Shown piece by piece: positions 16,599 through 24,521 of a DNA stretch of 64,000 nucleotides. Within the stretch, counting starts at the first letter, position 1; each line of letters begins with the position of its first letter. The DNA comes from Aureimonas sp. AU4 (GTDB lineage: Bacteria > Pseudomonadota > Alphaproteobacteria > Rhizobiales > Rhizobiaceae), in contig NZ_BBWK01000012.1 in NCBI RefSeq assembly GCF_001463765.1, positions 1 to 64,000 of the forward strand, given 5' to 3'. The notes under the pieces were generated by a model, which saw only the letters and a program-made list of their open reading frames with translations, made no database searches and was not told the origin of the DNA. A program made the position numbers and the translations under genes.

Positions 16599-17651
16599 AT
16601 GTCCGCCATCCCGCGCAGCTCCGAGGTCGCAGACGCCGCCTCCCAAGGCGTGGCCCCGCGAGGCGGCGACAACCGGCCCTTCGCCTTTCGGCACTTCCCG
16701 GCCGAGGTCCTGAGGGACGCGCTGCGCCAGATGCATCTCATCCGCCGCTTCGAGGAAGGGGCGGAGGAGAGCTACATGCGCGGCCTCATCCACGGCACGA
16801 TGCATCTCTCGATCGGCCAGGAAGCCTCGGCGGTGGGGGTCTGCCTGCCGCTCACCGAAACCGACCAGATCACCTCGACCCATCGCGGCCACGGCCATTG
16901 CATCGCCAAGGGCGCGGAGGTGGGGAAGATGTTCGCCGAGTTCTTCGGCAAGGAGACGGGCTATTGCCGGGGGCGCGGCGGCTCCATGCACATCGCCGAC
17001 GTCGCCAAGGGCAATCTCGGCGCCAACGGCATCGTGGGCGGCGGCCTGCCCATCGCGGTGGGTGCCGCGCTTTCCATGAAGATGCAGCGCCGGCCCGACG
17101 TCGTCGTCTCCTTCTTCGGCGACGGCGCCAACAACGAGGGCGCCTTTCACGAGGCGCTGAACATGGCCTCGATCTGGAAGCTGCCGGTCGTGTTCGTGTG
17201 CGAGAACAACAAGTACGGCATGTCGGTCTCGACCGAGCGCTCCACCGCCGTCAAGAACATCGCCGAGCGCGCGGTGGCCTACGCGATGCCGGGCGTGACC
17301 GTCGACGGCAACTCGCTGTCGGACGTGTCGGAAGCCTCCGTCACGGCCATAGAGCGCGCGCGTCGCGGCGAGGGGCCGACGCTGATCGAGTGCAAGACCT
17401 ACCGCCATCGCGGCCATTCCAAGAGCGACCGCAACCGCTACCGTACCAAGGAGGAGATCGATGACTGGATCTCGAAGGATCCGATCGGTCGCTTCGAGGC
17501 GGAGATGCTGGAATACGGCGTGGTGAACGCGGCTGCGATCGACGAGATCCGCGCCGGCGTCGAGCGCGAGATCGCGGAGGGCATCGAGTTCGCCAGGAAC
17601 TCGCCGTCCCCTGACCCGTCCGAAGCGACGCGTTTCGTCTACACGGCCTGA
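16599..17651 (+). CDS. ThDP-dependent dehydrogenase E1 alpha subunit (AcoA-like)
   Basis: 350 residues. The thiamine-diphosphate motif is [20 protein letters not shown] through VFVCENN, and [14 protein letters not shown] and [11 protein letters not shown] are conserved E1-alpha blocks; a [14 protein letters not shown] phosphorylation-loop-like segment follows. An AAGGAG box precedes the ATG. With the beta subunit it decarboxylates a 2-oxo acid or, in the acetoin-dehydrogenase subgroup, cleaves an alpha-ketol and loads the acyl unit onto lipoamide. The cleavage role is preferred because the third subunit is AcoC-like rather than a standard acyltransferase. Confidence 0.88.
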   Translation: MSAIPRSSEVADAASQGVAPRGGDNRPFAFRHFPAEVLRDALRQMHLIRRFEEGAEESYMRGLIHGTMHLSIGQEASAVGVCLPLTETDQITSTHRGHGHCIAKGAEVGKMFAEFFGKETGYCRGRGGSMHIADVAKGNLGANGIVGGGLPIAVGAALSMKMQRRPDVVVSFFGDGANNEGAFHEALNMASIWKLPVVFVCENNKYGMSVSTERSTAVKNIAERAVAYAMPGVTVDGNSLSDVSEASVTAIERARRGEGPTLIECKTYRHRGHSKSDRNRYRTKEEIDDWISKDPIGRFEAEMLEYGVVNAAAIDEIRAGVEREIAEGIEFARNSPSPDPSEATRFVYTA

Positions 17652-17676
17652 ACAGCCGACCCCAAGGAATCCCCGG

Positions 17677-18690
17677 ATGAGCGAACTTGCGAACGCGGCA
17701 GCCGGCCGCGAGCTTTCCTATGCCCAGGCGATCCAGGAAGCGATCGCCATCGCCATGGAGGAGGACAGCCGCGTCTTCATCATGGGCGAGGACATCGGCG
17801 TCTACGGCGGCGCCTTCCAGGTGACGGGCGACCTCGTGCACCGCTTCGGCGCCGAACGCGTGATCGACACGCCGATCGCCGAGCTCGGCGGGGCAGGGGT
17901 TGCGGTGGGCGCCGCGCTCACCGGCATGAAGCCGATCTACGAGTTCCAGTTCTCGGACTTCGCGACGCTCGCCATGGAGCAGATCGTGAACCAGGCGGCG
18001 AAGCTGCGCTTCATGCTCGGCGGCAACGTCTCGGTGCCGCTCGTGATGCGCTTTCCCGCGGGCTCGGGCACGGGCGCGGCCGCGCAGCACTCCCAGAGCC
18101 TCGAAGCCTGGCTCGGCCACGTGCCGGGCCTCAAGGTCCTGCAGCCCTCGACGCCCCACGATGCCAAGGGCATGCTGCTCGCCGCGATCGACGACCCCGA
18201 TCCGGTGATGATCTTCGAGCACAAGATCCTCTACAAGATGAAGGGCCTCGTGCCGGAAGGGCGCTACACGGTCCCGATCGGCAAGGCCGCCGTGGTGCGC
18301 GAGGGGCGGGACCTGACGATCGTGGCCAGCGCCATCATGGTCCACAAGGCTCTGACCGCCGCGGAGGAGCTGGCCCGCGACGGGATCGACGTCGAGGTCG
18401 TCGACCTCAGAACGATCCGTCCGATGGACCGCGAGACCATCATCGCGAGCGTCATGAAGACCGGGCGCCTCGTCTGCGTCTACGAGGGCGTGAAGACGCT
18501 GGGCGTCGGCGCCGAGATCGCGGCCATGATCGCGGAGAGCGAGGCCTTCGATTATCTCGACGCGCCGATCGTGCGGCTGGGGGGCGCGGAATCGCCCATC
18601 CCCTACAATCCCGAGCTGGAAAAGGCGGTGGTGCCGCAGGTTCCCGACATCCTTGCGGCCGTGCGCTCGCTGCACAAGCGGGAGCGCTGA
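17677..18690 (+). CDS. ThDP-dependent dehydrogenase E1 beta subunit (AcoB-like)
   Basis: 337 residues, 25 bases after the alpha gene. Conserved blocks include [57 protein letters not shown] and [20 protein letters not shown], followed by the C-terminal transketolase domain ([13 protein letters not shown]). It completes the alpha2beta2 E1 whose active site sits at the interface. The length and blocks fit acetoin and branched-chain 2-oxoacid dehydrogenases alike, so the substrate class comes from the operon context. Confidence 0.9.
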   Translation: MSELANAAAGRELSYAQAIQEAIAIAMEEDSRVFIMGEDIGVYGGAFQVTGDLVHRFGAERVIDTPIAELGGAGVAVGAALTGMKPIYEFQFSDFATLAMEQIVNQAAKLRFMLGGNVSVPLVMRFPAGSGTGAAAQHSQSLEAWLGHVPGLKVLQPSTPHDAKGMLLAAIDDPDPVMIFEHKILYKMKGLVPEGRYTVPIGKAAVVREGRDLTIVASAIMVHKALTAAEELARDGIDVEVVDLRTIRPMDRETIIASVMKTGRLVCVYEGVKTLGVGAEIAAMIAESEAFDYLDAPIVRLGGAESPIPYNPELEKAVVPQVPDILAAVRSLHKRER

Positions 18691-18693
18691 GCC

Positions 18694-20103
18694 ATGCCGA
18701 CCGAGGTGATCCTGCCCAAGGTCGACATGGACATGGCGACCGGCCAGATCTCGCGCTGGTTCTACCGGGAGGGCGACCGGATCAAGAAGGGCGAGCCGCT
18801 CTTCGAGATCGAGACCGACAAGGCCGCCATGGAGGTCGACGCGCCGGCCAGCGGCACGCTGCGCGACGTGACCGGGGCGGAAGGCGTCGATATCGCCATC
18901 GGTGCGGCTGTCGCCTGGATCTATGCCGAGGGCGAGCGCTACGAGGCCGCGCCCACCACCGGGGCCGGCAAGCCGGAGGCGGTCGGGCCGGATCCGGATG
19001 TCGAGGTGGACTCGGGGCCCGTCACGCAACGAGACGTGGCAGTCGTCGCGGGCCGGGCTGAGGACGCGACGCAGCCCATCACCGCGTCGGACGGCTCGCG
19101 TCGCGGCGTTCGCGCCACCCCACTCGCCCGGCGTCTCGCGCGCGAGCATGGCATCGACCTCTCGACGCTGACGGGTCGTGGCCCGTGCGGGCGCATCGGG
19201 CGCGAGGAGGTCGAGGAGGCGGTCGCCGCGCGCCGAAGCGAGACCGCCCCGGCGCCTGCCTCGGCCAACGGCCCGGTTTCCTCACCCGTGTCCCCCGCTC
19301 CGGTCGTGGAGAGGAGCGCCGAGCAGGCGCCCCGCGCGGCACCCGCGAACCCGCCGCTCAACGCCGTCTGGCTGCGGCAGGGCGCGGGAACGCCGGTGAT
19401 CCTGATCCACGGCTTCGGCTCCGAGCTCGCGAGCTGGCGTCCGATGCTGTCCGAGATCGCGGACGACATGCCCATCCTCGGCATCGACCTCCCCGGGCAT
19501 GGCGGCTCGGTGGACCGCGAGGCATCAAGCTTCGAAGACCTCGTCGCGGCGGTCGAGGACACGATCCGTGCCTTCGGCATCGCGTCGGCCCATCTCGTCG
19601 GCCACTCGCTCGGCGGCGCGGTGGCGGTGGCGGTGGCGGGCGGCATCGCGCTGGAGACGCGCTCGCTGCTTCTGGTCGCGCCCGGCGGCTTCGGGCCGGA
19701 CATCGACACCGGCTTCACGGACGGCTTCGCCCGCGCAAGCGAGGAGCCGGCGGTGCGCGCCTGGCTGCACCACCTCGTCGCCGACCCCGCCGCGCTGTCG
19801 GACGGCTTCGTGCGCGCGACAGCGCGAGGCCGAGCCGACGGACGCCAGACCCTCGCGCAGACGAGGCTCGCAGGCCGGCTCTTTTCGAACGGCACGCAGC
19901 ATTTCGACGTGCGCCGGCTCGTGGGCGAGCTGTCGATGCCGGTGAAGATCGTAGTGGGCGCCGAGGACCGCGTGCTGCCGGCGCGCCACTTCACCGGGCT
20001 TCCCGGCCGCATCGCCTTGCACATCTTCGCCCGCACCGGCCATATGCCGCAGATCGAACAGCGGGCCGAGGTCGCCCGGCTCCTGCGCGAGCTCGCCCGC
20101 TAA
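18694..20103 (+). CDS. AcoC-like protein: lipoyl, E3-binding and alpha/beta hydrolase domains
   Basis: 469 residues starting three bases after the beta subunit. Residues 1-80 are a lipoyl domain with the attachment lysine K43 in ETDKAAMEV. An E3-binding domain covers about 135-175 ([33 protein letters not shown]). After a Pro/Ala linker, residues 220-469 are an alpha/beta hydrolase ([13 protein letters not shown], nucleophile GHSLGG, C-terminal His in RTGHMP) in place of the usual acyltransferase catalytic domain. This is the AcoC arrangement of acetoin dehydrogenases, with an added E3-binding module. No E3 gene is in the operon, so a housekeeping lipoamide dehydrogenase is presumably recruited. 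Confidence 0.88.
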   Translation: MPTEVILPKVDMDMATGQISRWFYREGDRIKKGEPLFEIETDKAAMEVDAPASGTLRDVTGAEGVDIAIGAAVAWIYAEGERYEAAPTTGAGKPEAVGPDPDVEVDSGPVTQRDVAVVAGRAEDATQPITASDGSRRGVRATPLARRLAREHGIDLSTLTGRGPCGRIGREEVEEAVAARRSETAPAPASANGPVSSPVSPAPVVERSAEQAPRAAPANPPLNAVWLRQGAGTPVILIHGFGSELASWRPMLSEIADDMPILGIDLPGHGGSVDREASSFEDLVAAVEDTIRAFGIASAHLVGHSLGGAVAVAVAGGIALETRSLLLVAPGGFGPDIDTGFTDGFARASEEPAVRAWLHHLVADPAALSDGFVRATARGRADGRQTLAQTRLAGRLFSNGTQHFDVRRLVGELSMPVKIVVGAEDRVLPARHFTGLPGRIALHIFARTGHMPQIEQRAEVARLLRELAR

Positions 20104-20153
20104 ACCGACGCCGCCCGGCCCGATCGAGCGGCGCGACAACCGAAAGACGCGGC

Positions 20154-20813
20154 ATGGCGCAGTTCGACCTCATTATCTTCGACTGCGACGGGGTGCTCGT
20201 CGACTCGGAGATCCTGGCGCGCCGCGCGGTGCAGTCCGTCTTCCGCCAGGCGGGAATCGAGATCACCGCCGAGATGGTGGACGCGGTGGTCGGCATGAAG
20301 TTCGCCGACCTCCTGGCCGGGCTCGAGGAGCGCACGGGCCGCAAGCTGTCGCAGGACTACCATCCGCGCTTCTGGAGCGAGACCAAGGCGCTGTTCTCGG
20401 CCGAGCTCCTGCCGGTGCCGGGCGTGGCGGACTTTCTGGAGCGCTCGACCCTGCCGCGCTGCGTCGCCTCCTCCTCGGACCACGAGCGCATCCGCCACAG
20501 CCTCAGCGTCACGAAGCTCGACCGGTTCTTCGGAGCGGATGCGATCTTCTCCTCGCACGACGTCAGGCGTGGCAAGCCCGAGCCCGACCTCGTGCTGCAC
20601 GCAAGCGCCCGCATGGGTGCCCAGCCGGAGCGCTGCCTCGTGATCGAGGACTCGCGCTTCGGCGTCCAGGGCGCGAAAAGCGCCGGCATGACCGCCTACG
20701 GCTTCCTGGGCGGGGCGCACCTCCTGGCGAACTCCGGCGAGGCGCTTCGCGCGGCCGGCGCAGACTTCGTCGCCCGCACCTGGGACGAGATCGCCGCCGA
20801 GATGATGGGCTGA
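20154..20813 (+). CDS. HAD-superfamily phosphatase/phosphomutase
   Basis: 219 residues with the HAD motifs in order: IIFDCDGVLVDSE (nucleophile and acid Asp), SSSD, RRGKPEPD lysine and LVIEDSRFGVQGAKSAG. The small helical cap of residues 15-85 is of the beta-phosphoglucomutase/sugar-phosphatase type. It hydrolyses or transfers phosphate on a small sugar or polyol phosphate. It is last in the rightward operon, 50 bases after the AcoC-like gene, with a weak ribosome site, and may relieve accumulation of phosphorylated intermediates. Confidence 0.85.
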   Translation: MAQFDLIIFDCDGVLVDSEILARRAVQSVFRQAGIEITAEMVDAVVGMKFADLLAGLEERTGRKLSQDYHPRFWSETKALFSAELLPVPGVADFLERSTLPRCVASSSDHERIRHSLSVTKLDRFFGADAIFSSHDVRRGKPEPDLVLHASARMGAQPERCLVIEDSRFGVQGAKSAGMTAYGFLGGAHLLANSGEALRAAGADFVARTWDEIAAEMMG

Positions 20814-20906
20814 CGGTTTCCGGGCGCCTATCGGAAGGTTCGGCCCGGCCGCAGCGGCGACAGGCCGTCATGGTTGCCGCATCCCGAAGGAGAGCTGCGG
20901 CGGCTT

Positions 20907-21440
20907 TCAGGGAACGATGCCGATCGGGCCGTCGTCGTCGAGCATGCGCCTCGCCTTGGGCGGCGCTTGGTGTTTCATCGTGAGATCCTCGAGCCACCAC
21001 GGCCATTCGGACGCTCGAGGCGCGTCGCGGCCGTGGCCGTGGCCCTGGCCGAGCCGATAGCCGTCGTTCCAATGGCGGTAGGCGGGGCCGTTGCCGCGGT
21101 CGCTTCCGAGGTTGCCGTTGCCCTGACCGGAACCCGTGTTTCCGTTCCCGTTCCGGTCGCCCGCATTGTTGTTGCCGTTGTTGTTGCCCGAGTTGCCGTT
21201 GCTGTTCCCATTTCCGACGTTGCCATTCCCGTTGCCGTTCCCCTGTCCCACGGCCGCCAGGCCGGCGCAGGGCGATGCCGCCGGCACGACGGTCGCGAGG
21301 ATGAGCAGGACACGGAAGTGGAACGCGAATGCTCCACGGAGCGCCGCCGCCTCGGCCGGGCGACGCCCCGCAGAGACGTCAAGGCGTGTTGCCGTTTCCG
21401 TTGAAGTTGCCGTTGCCGGCTCCAACGTTGCCGTTGCCAT
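20907..21440 (-). CDS. Secreted Asn-Gly repeat protein with uncertain start
   Basis: The frame from the ATG at 21440 gives 177 residues, but its first 20 residues are an out-of-phase reading of the upstream gene's repeat DNA and no ribosome site is evident. A hydrophobic leader (VLLILATVVPAASPCAGLAA) precedes an Asn-Gly tract (NGNGNVGNGNSNGNSGNNNG and similar), then a C-terminal segment with Trp and His residues unlike its two paralogues. The true start may be lost or non-canonical, so this could be a 5'-damaged family member. Function is unknown; see the intact copies at 21379 and 21851. Confidence 0.5.
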   Translation of the reverse strand: MATATLEPATATSTETATRLDVSAGRRPAEAAALRGAFAFHFRVLLILATVVPAASPCAGLAAVGQGNGNGNGNVGNGNSNGNSGNNNGNNNAGDRNGNGNTGSGQGNGNLGSDRGNGPAYRHWNDGYRLGQGHGHGRDAPRASEWPWWLEDLTMKHQAPPKARRMLDDDGPIGIVP

Positions 21441-21756
21441 TGTTCAGCCCCCCGTTGAAGTTCCCGTTGAAGGAACCGAGGTTGTTGTTGCCGCTGGTCG
21501 GTGACGTGTTGCCGTTGCCGTTGAAGGCGCCGACGTTGCCCGTGCCCGAGTTGAAGGCGCCGACATTGCCGGTCCCGGAGTTGAACGCGCCGTAGTTGCC
21601 GCCCGTCTGAGGCCGGCCGTTGCCGTTGCCATTCCCGTTGCCGTTGCCGATCCCGGTATTGCCGTTGCCACTTCCGATGCTGATGGCGAAGGCGGGTTGA
21701 ACCGTGCCGACGAGCACGGCGGCCAAGGTCCAGCCGGCAATATGCCTGATGGTCAT
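21379..21756 (-). CDS. Secreted Asn-Gly repeat protein
   Basis: 125 residues with a strong GAGGAGGT site six bases before the ATG. Residues 1-24 form a signal peptide ending AFA. The rest is built almost wholly of Gly, Asn and a few Phe/Ala/Ser/Thr, including a decapeptide repeat NSGTGNVGAF. Such regularly spaced Asn-Gly sequences could form stacked beta structures, as in curlin or mycobacterial NxG repeat proteins, but no family was recognised. A matrix, adhesin or surface role is inference. Confidence 0.72.
   Translation of the reverse strand: MTIRHIAGWTLAAVLVGTVQPAFAISIGSGNGNTGIGNGNGNGNGNGRPQTGGNYGAFNSGTGNVGAFNSGTGNVGAFNGNGNTSPTSGNNNLGSFNGNFNGGLNNGNGNVGAGNGNFNGNGNTP
21521..21600 (-). repeat. 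30-bp tandem repeat inside the Asn-Gly gene
   Basis: Units at 21521-21550 and 21551-21580 differ at a few third positions, and a partial third unit spans 21581-21600. Each encodes a decapeptide of the NSGTGNVGAF type. The substitutions are mostly silent, which suggests selection on the protein repeat. Confidence 0.85.
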
Positions 21757-21850
21757 GTGGACCTCCTCTTCTCGTGGAAACGCCGCCGGCCGCAGGTCCG
21801 CCCTCGCGTGAAGGAGAGAGGCGGCGCCTGCGGTCGGCGGACGGTGCCGA

Positions 21851-22189
21851 TCAGCGGTTCATGTTGCCGTTGAAGTTGCCGCTGAAGCCGCCGTAGTTGC
21901 TGTTGCCGTTGCCGTTGCCGTTCAGGCCGCCTGCGTTCAGGTTGCCGTTGAAGTTGCCGTTGCCGATGCCGTAGTTGCCGTTGCCGTTCAGGTTGCCGTT
22001 GCCGATGCCGTAGTTGCCGTTGCCGTTGAAGTTGCCGTTCAGGGCACCGTGGTTGCCGTTTCCGTTTCCGTTGCCGTTGCCGATCCCGACGTTTCCGTTG
22101 CCGTTGCCGTTGCCGCTCCCCACCGAGGCGGCGCTCGCGACGGCGGTCAGGGCGAGGAAGGCGGTGGTGACGAGAACCATGCGTTTCAT
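21851..22189 (-). CDS. Secreted Asn-Gly repeat protein
   Basis: 112 residues with a GGAG site before the ATG at 22189. The signal peptide is MKRMVLVTTAFLALTAVASA. The mature part is about 90 residues of alternating Asn and Gly with Tyr, Ile, Leu and Phe at fixed intervals; NGNGNYGIGNGN plus L or F is a 13-residue repeat. It is the most regular of three tandem paralogues and is first in transcription order. The histidine-kinase gene diverges from it with 274 bases between, so the adjacent two-component system may regulate it. Confidence 0.72.
   Translation of the reverse strand: MKRMVLVTTAFLALTAVASAASVGSGNGNGNGNVGIGNGNGNGNGNHGALNGNFNGNGNYGIGNGNLNGNGNYGIGNGNFNGNLNAGGLNGNGNGNSNYGGFSGNFNGNMNR
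21951..22028 (-). repeat. 39-bp tandem repeat inside the Asn-Gly gene
   Basis: Two adjacent 39-base units (21951-21989 and 21990-22028) are identical except at their ends and encode the 13-residue NGNGNYGIGNGN(L/F) repeat. Confidence 0.85.
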
Positions 22190-22463
22190 GACTGATCTCC
22201 AGGAGGTTTGAGTTGCGGTTGCGCCGGTCGCCGATCGGTGCCGACGCCGCCATCAGAGCCCTCCGGTCCCGAACCCGCCATTCGGGTCGGACTGCATGTG
22301 CCGCCGGGTTCTCCACGCTGGGCACGTCGGGCATTCGTGGCCGTTCCTGTCGGGGATTCTGCGACATGGCTGGGCGCCAAACGGTGCTATCGTCCCCGGG
22401 CTCGTCTGGCTCGGCCGCTCCGTGCCGTCCCGACGAAGGCGGCATGGTCGAGGGTCGTGTCAC

Positions 22464-23780
22464 GTGATCCAGCGCTTCGCTCAGCGGCAGTTGCATTGGG
22501 GGGCGACCTCCCTCCTGGGCGGAGCGCTCCTGCTGGCGGCCTACGCCGTCACGCGGCGCGCCTTCCCGCCCGCGAGCGAGCCGTTCCGCATCGACGACGT
22601 CTTCCTCGGCCTCCTGGTTCTCCTGAACGCGCTCACCGCATTCGCTCTGATGCGGGCGGCGCGCGTGGTGGGTCAGGTCGAGACGCGACGGGACGCGGCG
22701 GAACGGGAGATGCGGCGACGCAAGGCGTGGCTGGAAAGCGTCGTCGAGAACATGCCGGTCGCGGTCGGCGTCATTGACGGGTCGAGCAACCAGCTGGTCC
22801 TGTCCAACGCCGTCTATCGAGCCCTCGTCCAGGTCGAGGGCGCGGATGTTCCGCCAAGCCACATCCATCGAAGCGTCCGCCTGTTCGATCGCAACGGCGA
22901 AGCGCTGGAGCGACCCGATTGGCCGAGCAGCCGCGCCCTCAAGTTCGGCGAGACGAGCCGGGACGTCGAAGTCCAGATGGAAACGGCAGATGGGCAGCGT
23001 CGCTGGATGGCGGTCAGCGCCGGACCGATCCAGGACGACCCGGACGGGACACCCGCCGCCGTCGTGGCGTTTTCCGACATAACCGCCCGCAAGCTCGCGG
23101 AGCATGAGCAGGAGGTCCTCCTGCGACGGTTGATCGAGGTTCAGGAGGAGGAGCGCCTCCACTTTGCGCGGGAGCTCCACGACGAACTCGGCCAGGAGGT
23201 CACGGCCCTTATGGTCGGGCTGAAAGGGATCGGGACCGCCGCGACGGACGAGCTCCGATCCGAACGCCTGGAGAACCTGCGCGCGGTCGCCGGACGCCTG
23301 CATGACCAGGTTCATCATCTGGCGGGCAATCTACGGCCCCCGATCCTCGAGGATCTCGGTCTGTTCGCCGCCGTCGAGGATCTCGCGCTCGGCTGGGGAT
23401 CGAAGCTCGGGATCGAGGTCGATCTGCTTCTCGACGGTCTGCAGGAGCCTGTTCCAAAGCCCGTCGCCGTCGCGATCTATCGCGTCCTCCAGGAACTCAT
23501 GACGAACATGGCGCGCCATTCGGGAGCCAGATCCCTCAGCGTCGCGGCCCGTCGCTCGGGCGACGTCCTGCGTATCGTCGTGGAGGACGACGGCCGTGGG
23601 TTCGATTCGACGAACGGGTCTTCCATGCCGGTCCGTCGGAACGGAGTGGCGGGCATGCGGGAACGATTGGCGGCGGTCGGCGGATCGCTGACGATCGAGA
23701 GCGGAATGGGAACGGGAACGGCAGCGTACGTCAAGATTCCCCTCAGCAACGGGAGCGAGGCACATGACGAGCGAGCGTAA
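22464..23780 (+). CDS. PAS sensor histidine kinase, NarX/HisKA_3 type
   Basis: The likely start is a GTG at 22464 with GAGGG upstream, giving 438 residues; the open frame reaches 22296 but the added sequence looks non-coding. Two membrane helices lie near 15-35 and 45-65, with a PAS domain around 90-210 ending in a PAC-like DITARK motif. The HisKA_3 phosphoacceptor is HFARELHDELGQEVTALM, and the ATPase domain has NMARHSGA and VEDDGRGFD. It autophosphorylates on His and passes phosphate to the response regulator whose gene overlaps its 3' end by 17 bases. The ligand is unknown. Confidence 0.88.
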   Translation: MIQRFAQRQLHWGATSLLGGALLLAAYAVTRRAFPPASEPFRIDDVFLGLLVLLNALTAFALMRAARVVGQVETRRDAAEREMRRRKAWLESVVENMPVAVGVIDGSSNQLVLSNAVYRALVQVEGADVPPSHIHRSVRLFDRNGEALERPDWPSSRALKFGETSRDVEVQMETADGQRRWMAVSAGPIQDDPDGTPAAVVAFSDITARKLAEHEQEVLLRRLIEVQEEERLHFARELHDELGQEVTALMVGLKGIGTAATDELRSERLENLRAVAGRLHDQVHHLAGNLRPPILEDLGLFAAVEDLALGWGSKLGIEVDLLLDGLQEPVPKPVAVAIYRVLQELMTNMARHSGARSLSVAARRSGDVLRIVVEDDGRGFDSTNGSSMPVRRNGVAGMRERLAAVGGSLTIESGMGTGTAAYVKIPLSNGSEAHDERA

Positions 23781-24408
23781 GCATCGACTGTTCATCGTGG
23801 ACGACCATCCGATCGTCCTTTCGGGCTTGAATTCCCTCTTGTCGGAGCAGGCCGATCTGGAAGTCGTCGGCCAGGCCGAAGCGGCGGCGGACGCGATGGA
23901 ACAGATCGAGAGCACGCAGCCGGATCTCGTGATCGTCGACGGCTCGCTTCCCGGCATGTCGGGCGCCGCGCTCGTGAGCCACCTGACGAAGCGCTTCCCC
24001 GGCATCCGCACCCTTGCGCTGACGCTGCACGAGGAAGGGGCCTATGTGCGGGCGTTCTTTCGGGCCGGTGCCAAGGGGTTCGTTCTCAAGGCGTCGGCGG
24101 CGGATGACCTTCTCAAGGCCATTCGGGCGGTGCTGGCGGGCGGCGTCTACGTGGATCCCGCGATCGCGGGCAAGGTGATCCCGCTCAAGCCCGTCGCACG
24201 CGCGCGAGGCGACGGGCTCAGCGATCGCGAGGAGAGCGTGTTGCGGCTCGTCGCGTCCGGCCACTGCAACAAGGAGATATCGACGTATCTCGGCCTCAGC
24301 ACGAGGACCGTCGAGACCTACCGCGCCCGCGCCTTTGAAAAGCTGGGATTGCGCAGCCGGGTCGCGGTCCTGCGCCATGCGATGGCGGAGGGCTGGTTCC
24401 TGGAGTGA
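23764..24408 (+). CDS. NarL/LuxR-type response regulator
   Basis: 214 residues. The receiver domain (1-120) has the acidic pair in IVDDHP, the phosphoacceptor Asp in LVIVDGSLPG and the conserved Lys in GFVLKAS. The C-terminal LuxR helix-turn-helix reads LSDREESVLRLVASGHCNKE through LSTRTVETYRARAFEKLGL. It is the cognate partner of the kinase it overlaps. The divergent Asn-Gly genes are its most obvious local targets, which is inferred from position. Confidence 0.92.
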   Translation: MTSERKHRLFIVDDHPIVLSGLNSLLSEQADLEVVGQAEAAADAMEQIESTQPDLVIVDGSLPGMSGAALVSHLTKRFPGIRTLALTLHEEGAYVRAFFRAGAKGFVLKASAADDLLKAIRAVLAGGVYVDPAIAGKVIPLKPVARARGDGLSDREESVLRLVASGHCNKEISTYLGLSTRTVETYRARAFEKLGLRSRVAVLRHAMAEGWFLE

Positions 24409-24521
24409 CGGCGACGACCCGAGCGAGGCATCGGCTTGTCGGCGGCGGCTTCGAACCCCTGATACGCGCAAGCGAGCCGTCACCGTTCCACCCGTGCAAC
24501 CGCCCATCCGCCCGGGTGGTC

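Noticed and set aside
20907-22189. Repeat-dense region considered as a CRISPR array
   Set aside because: Repeats are short, contiguous and coding without unique spacers, and no cas genes are present.
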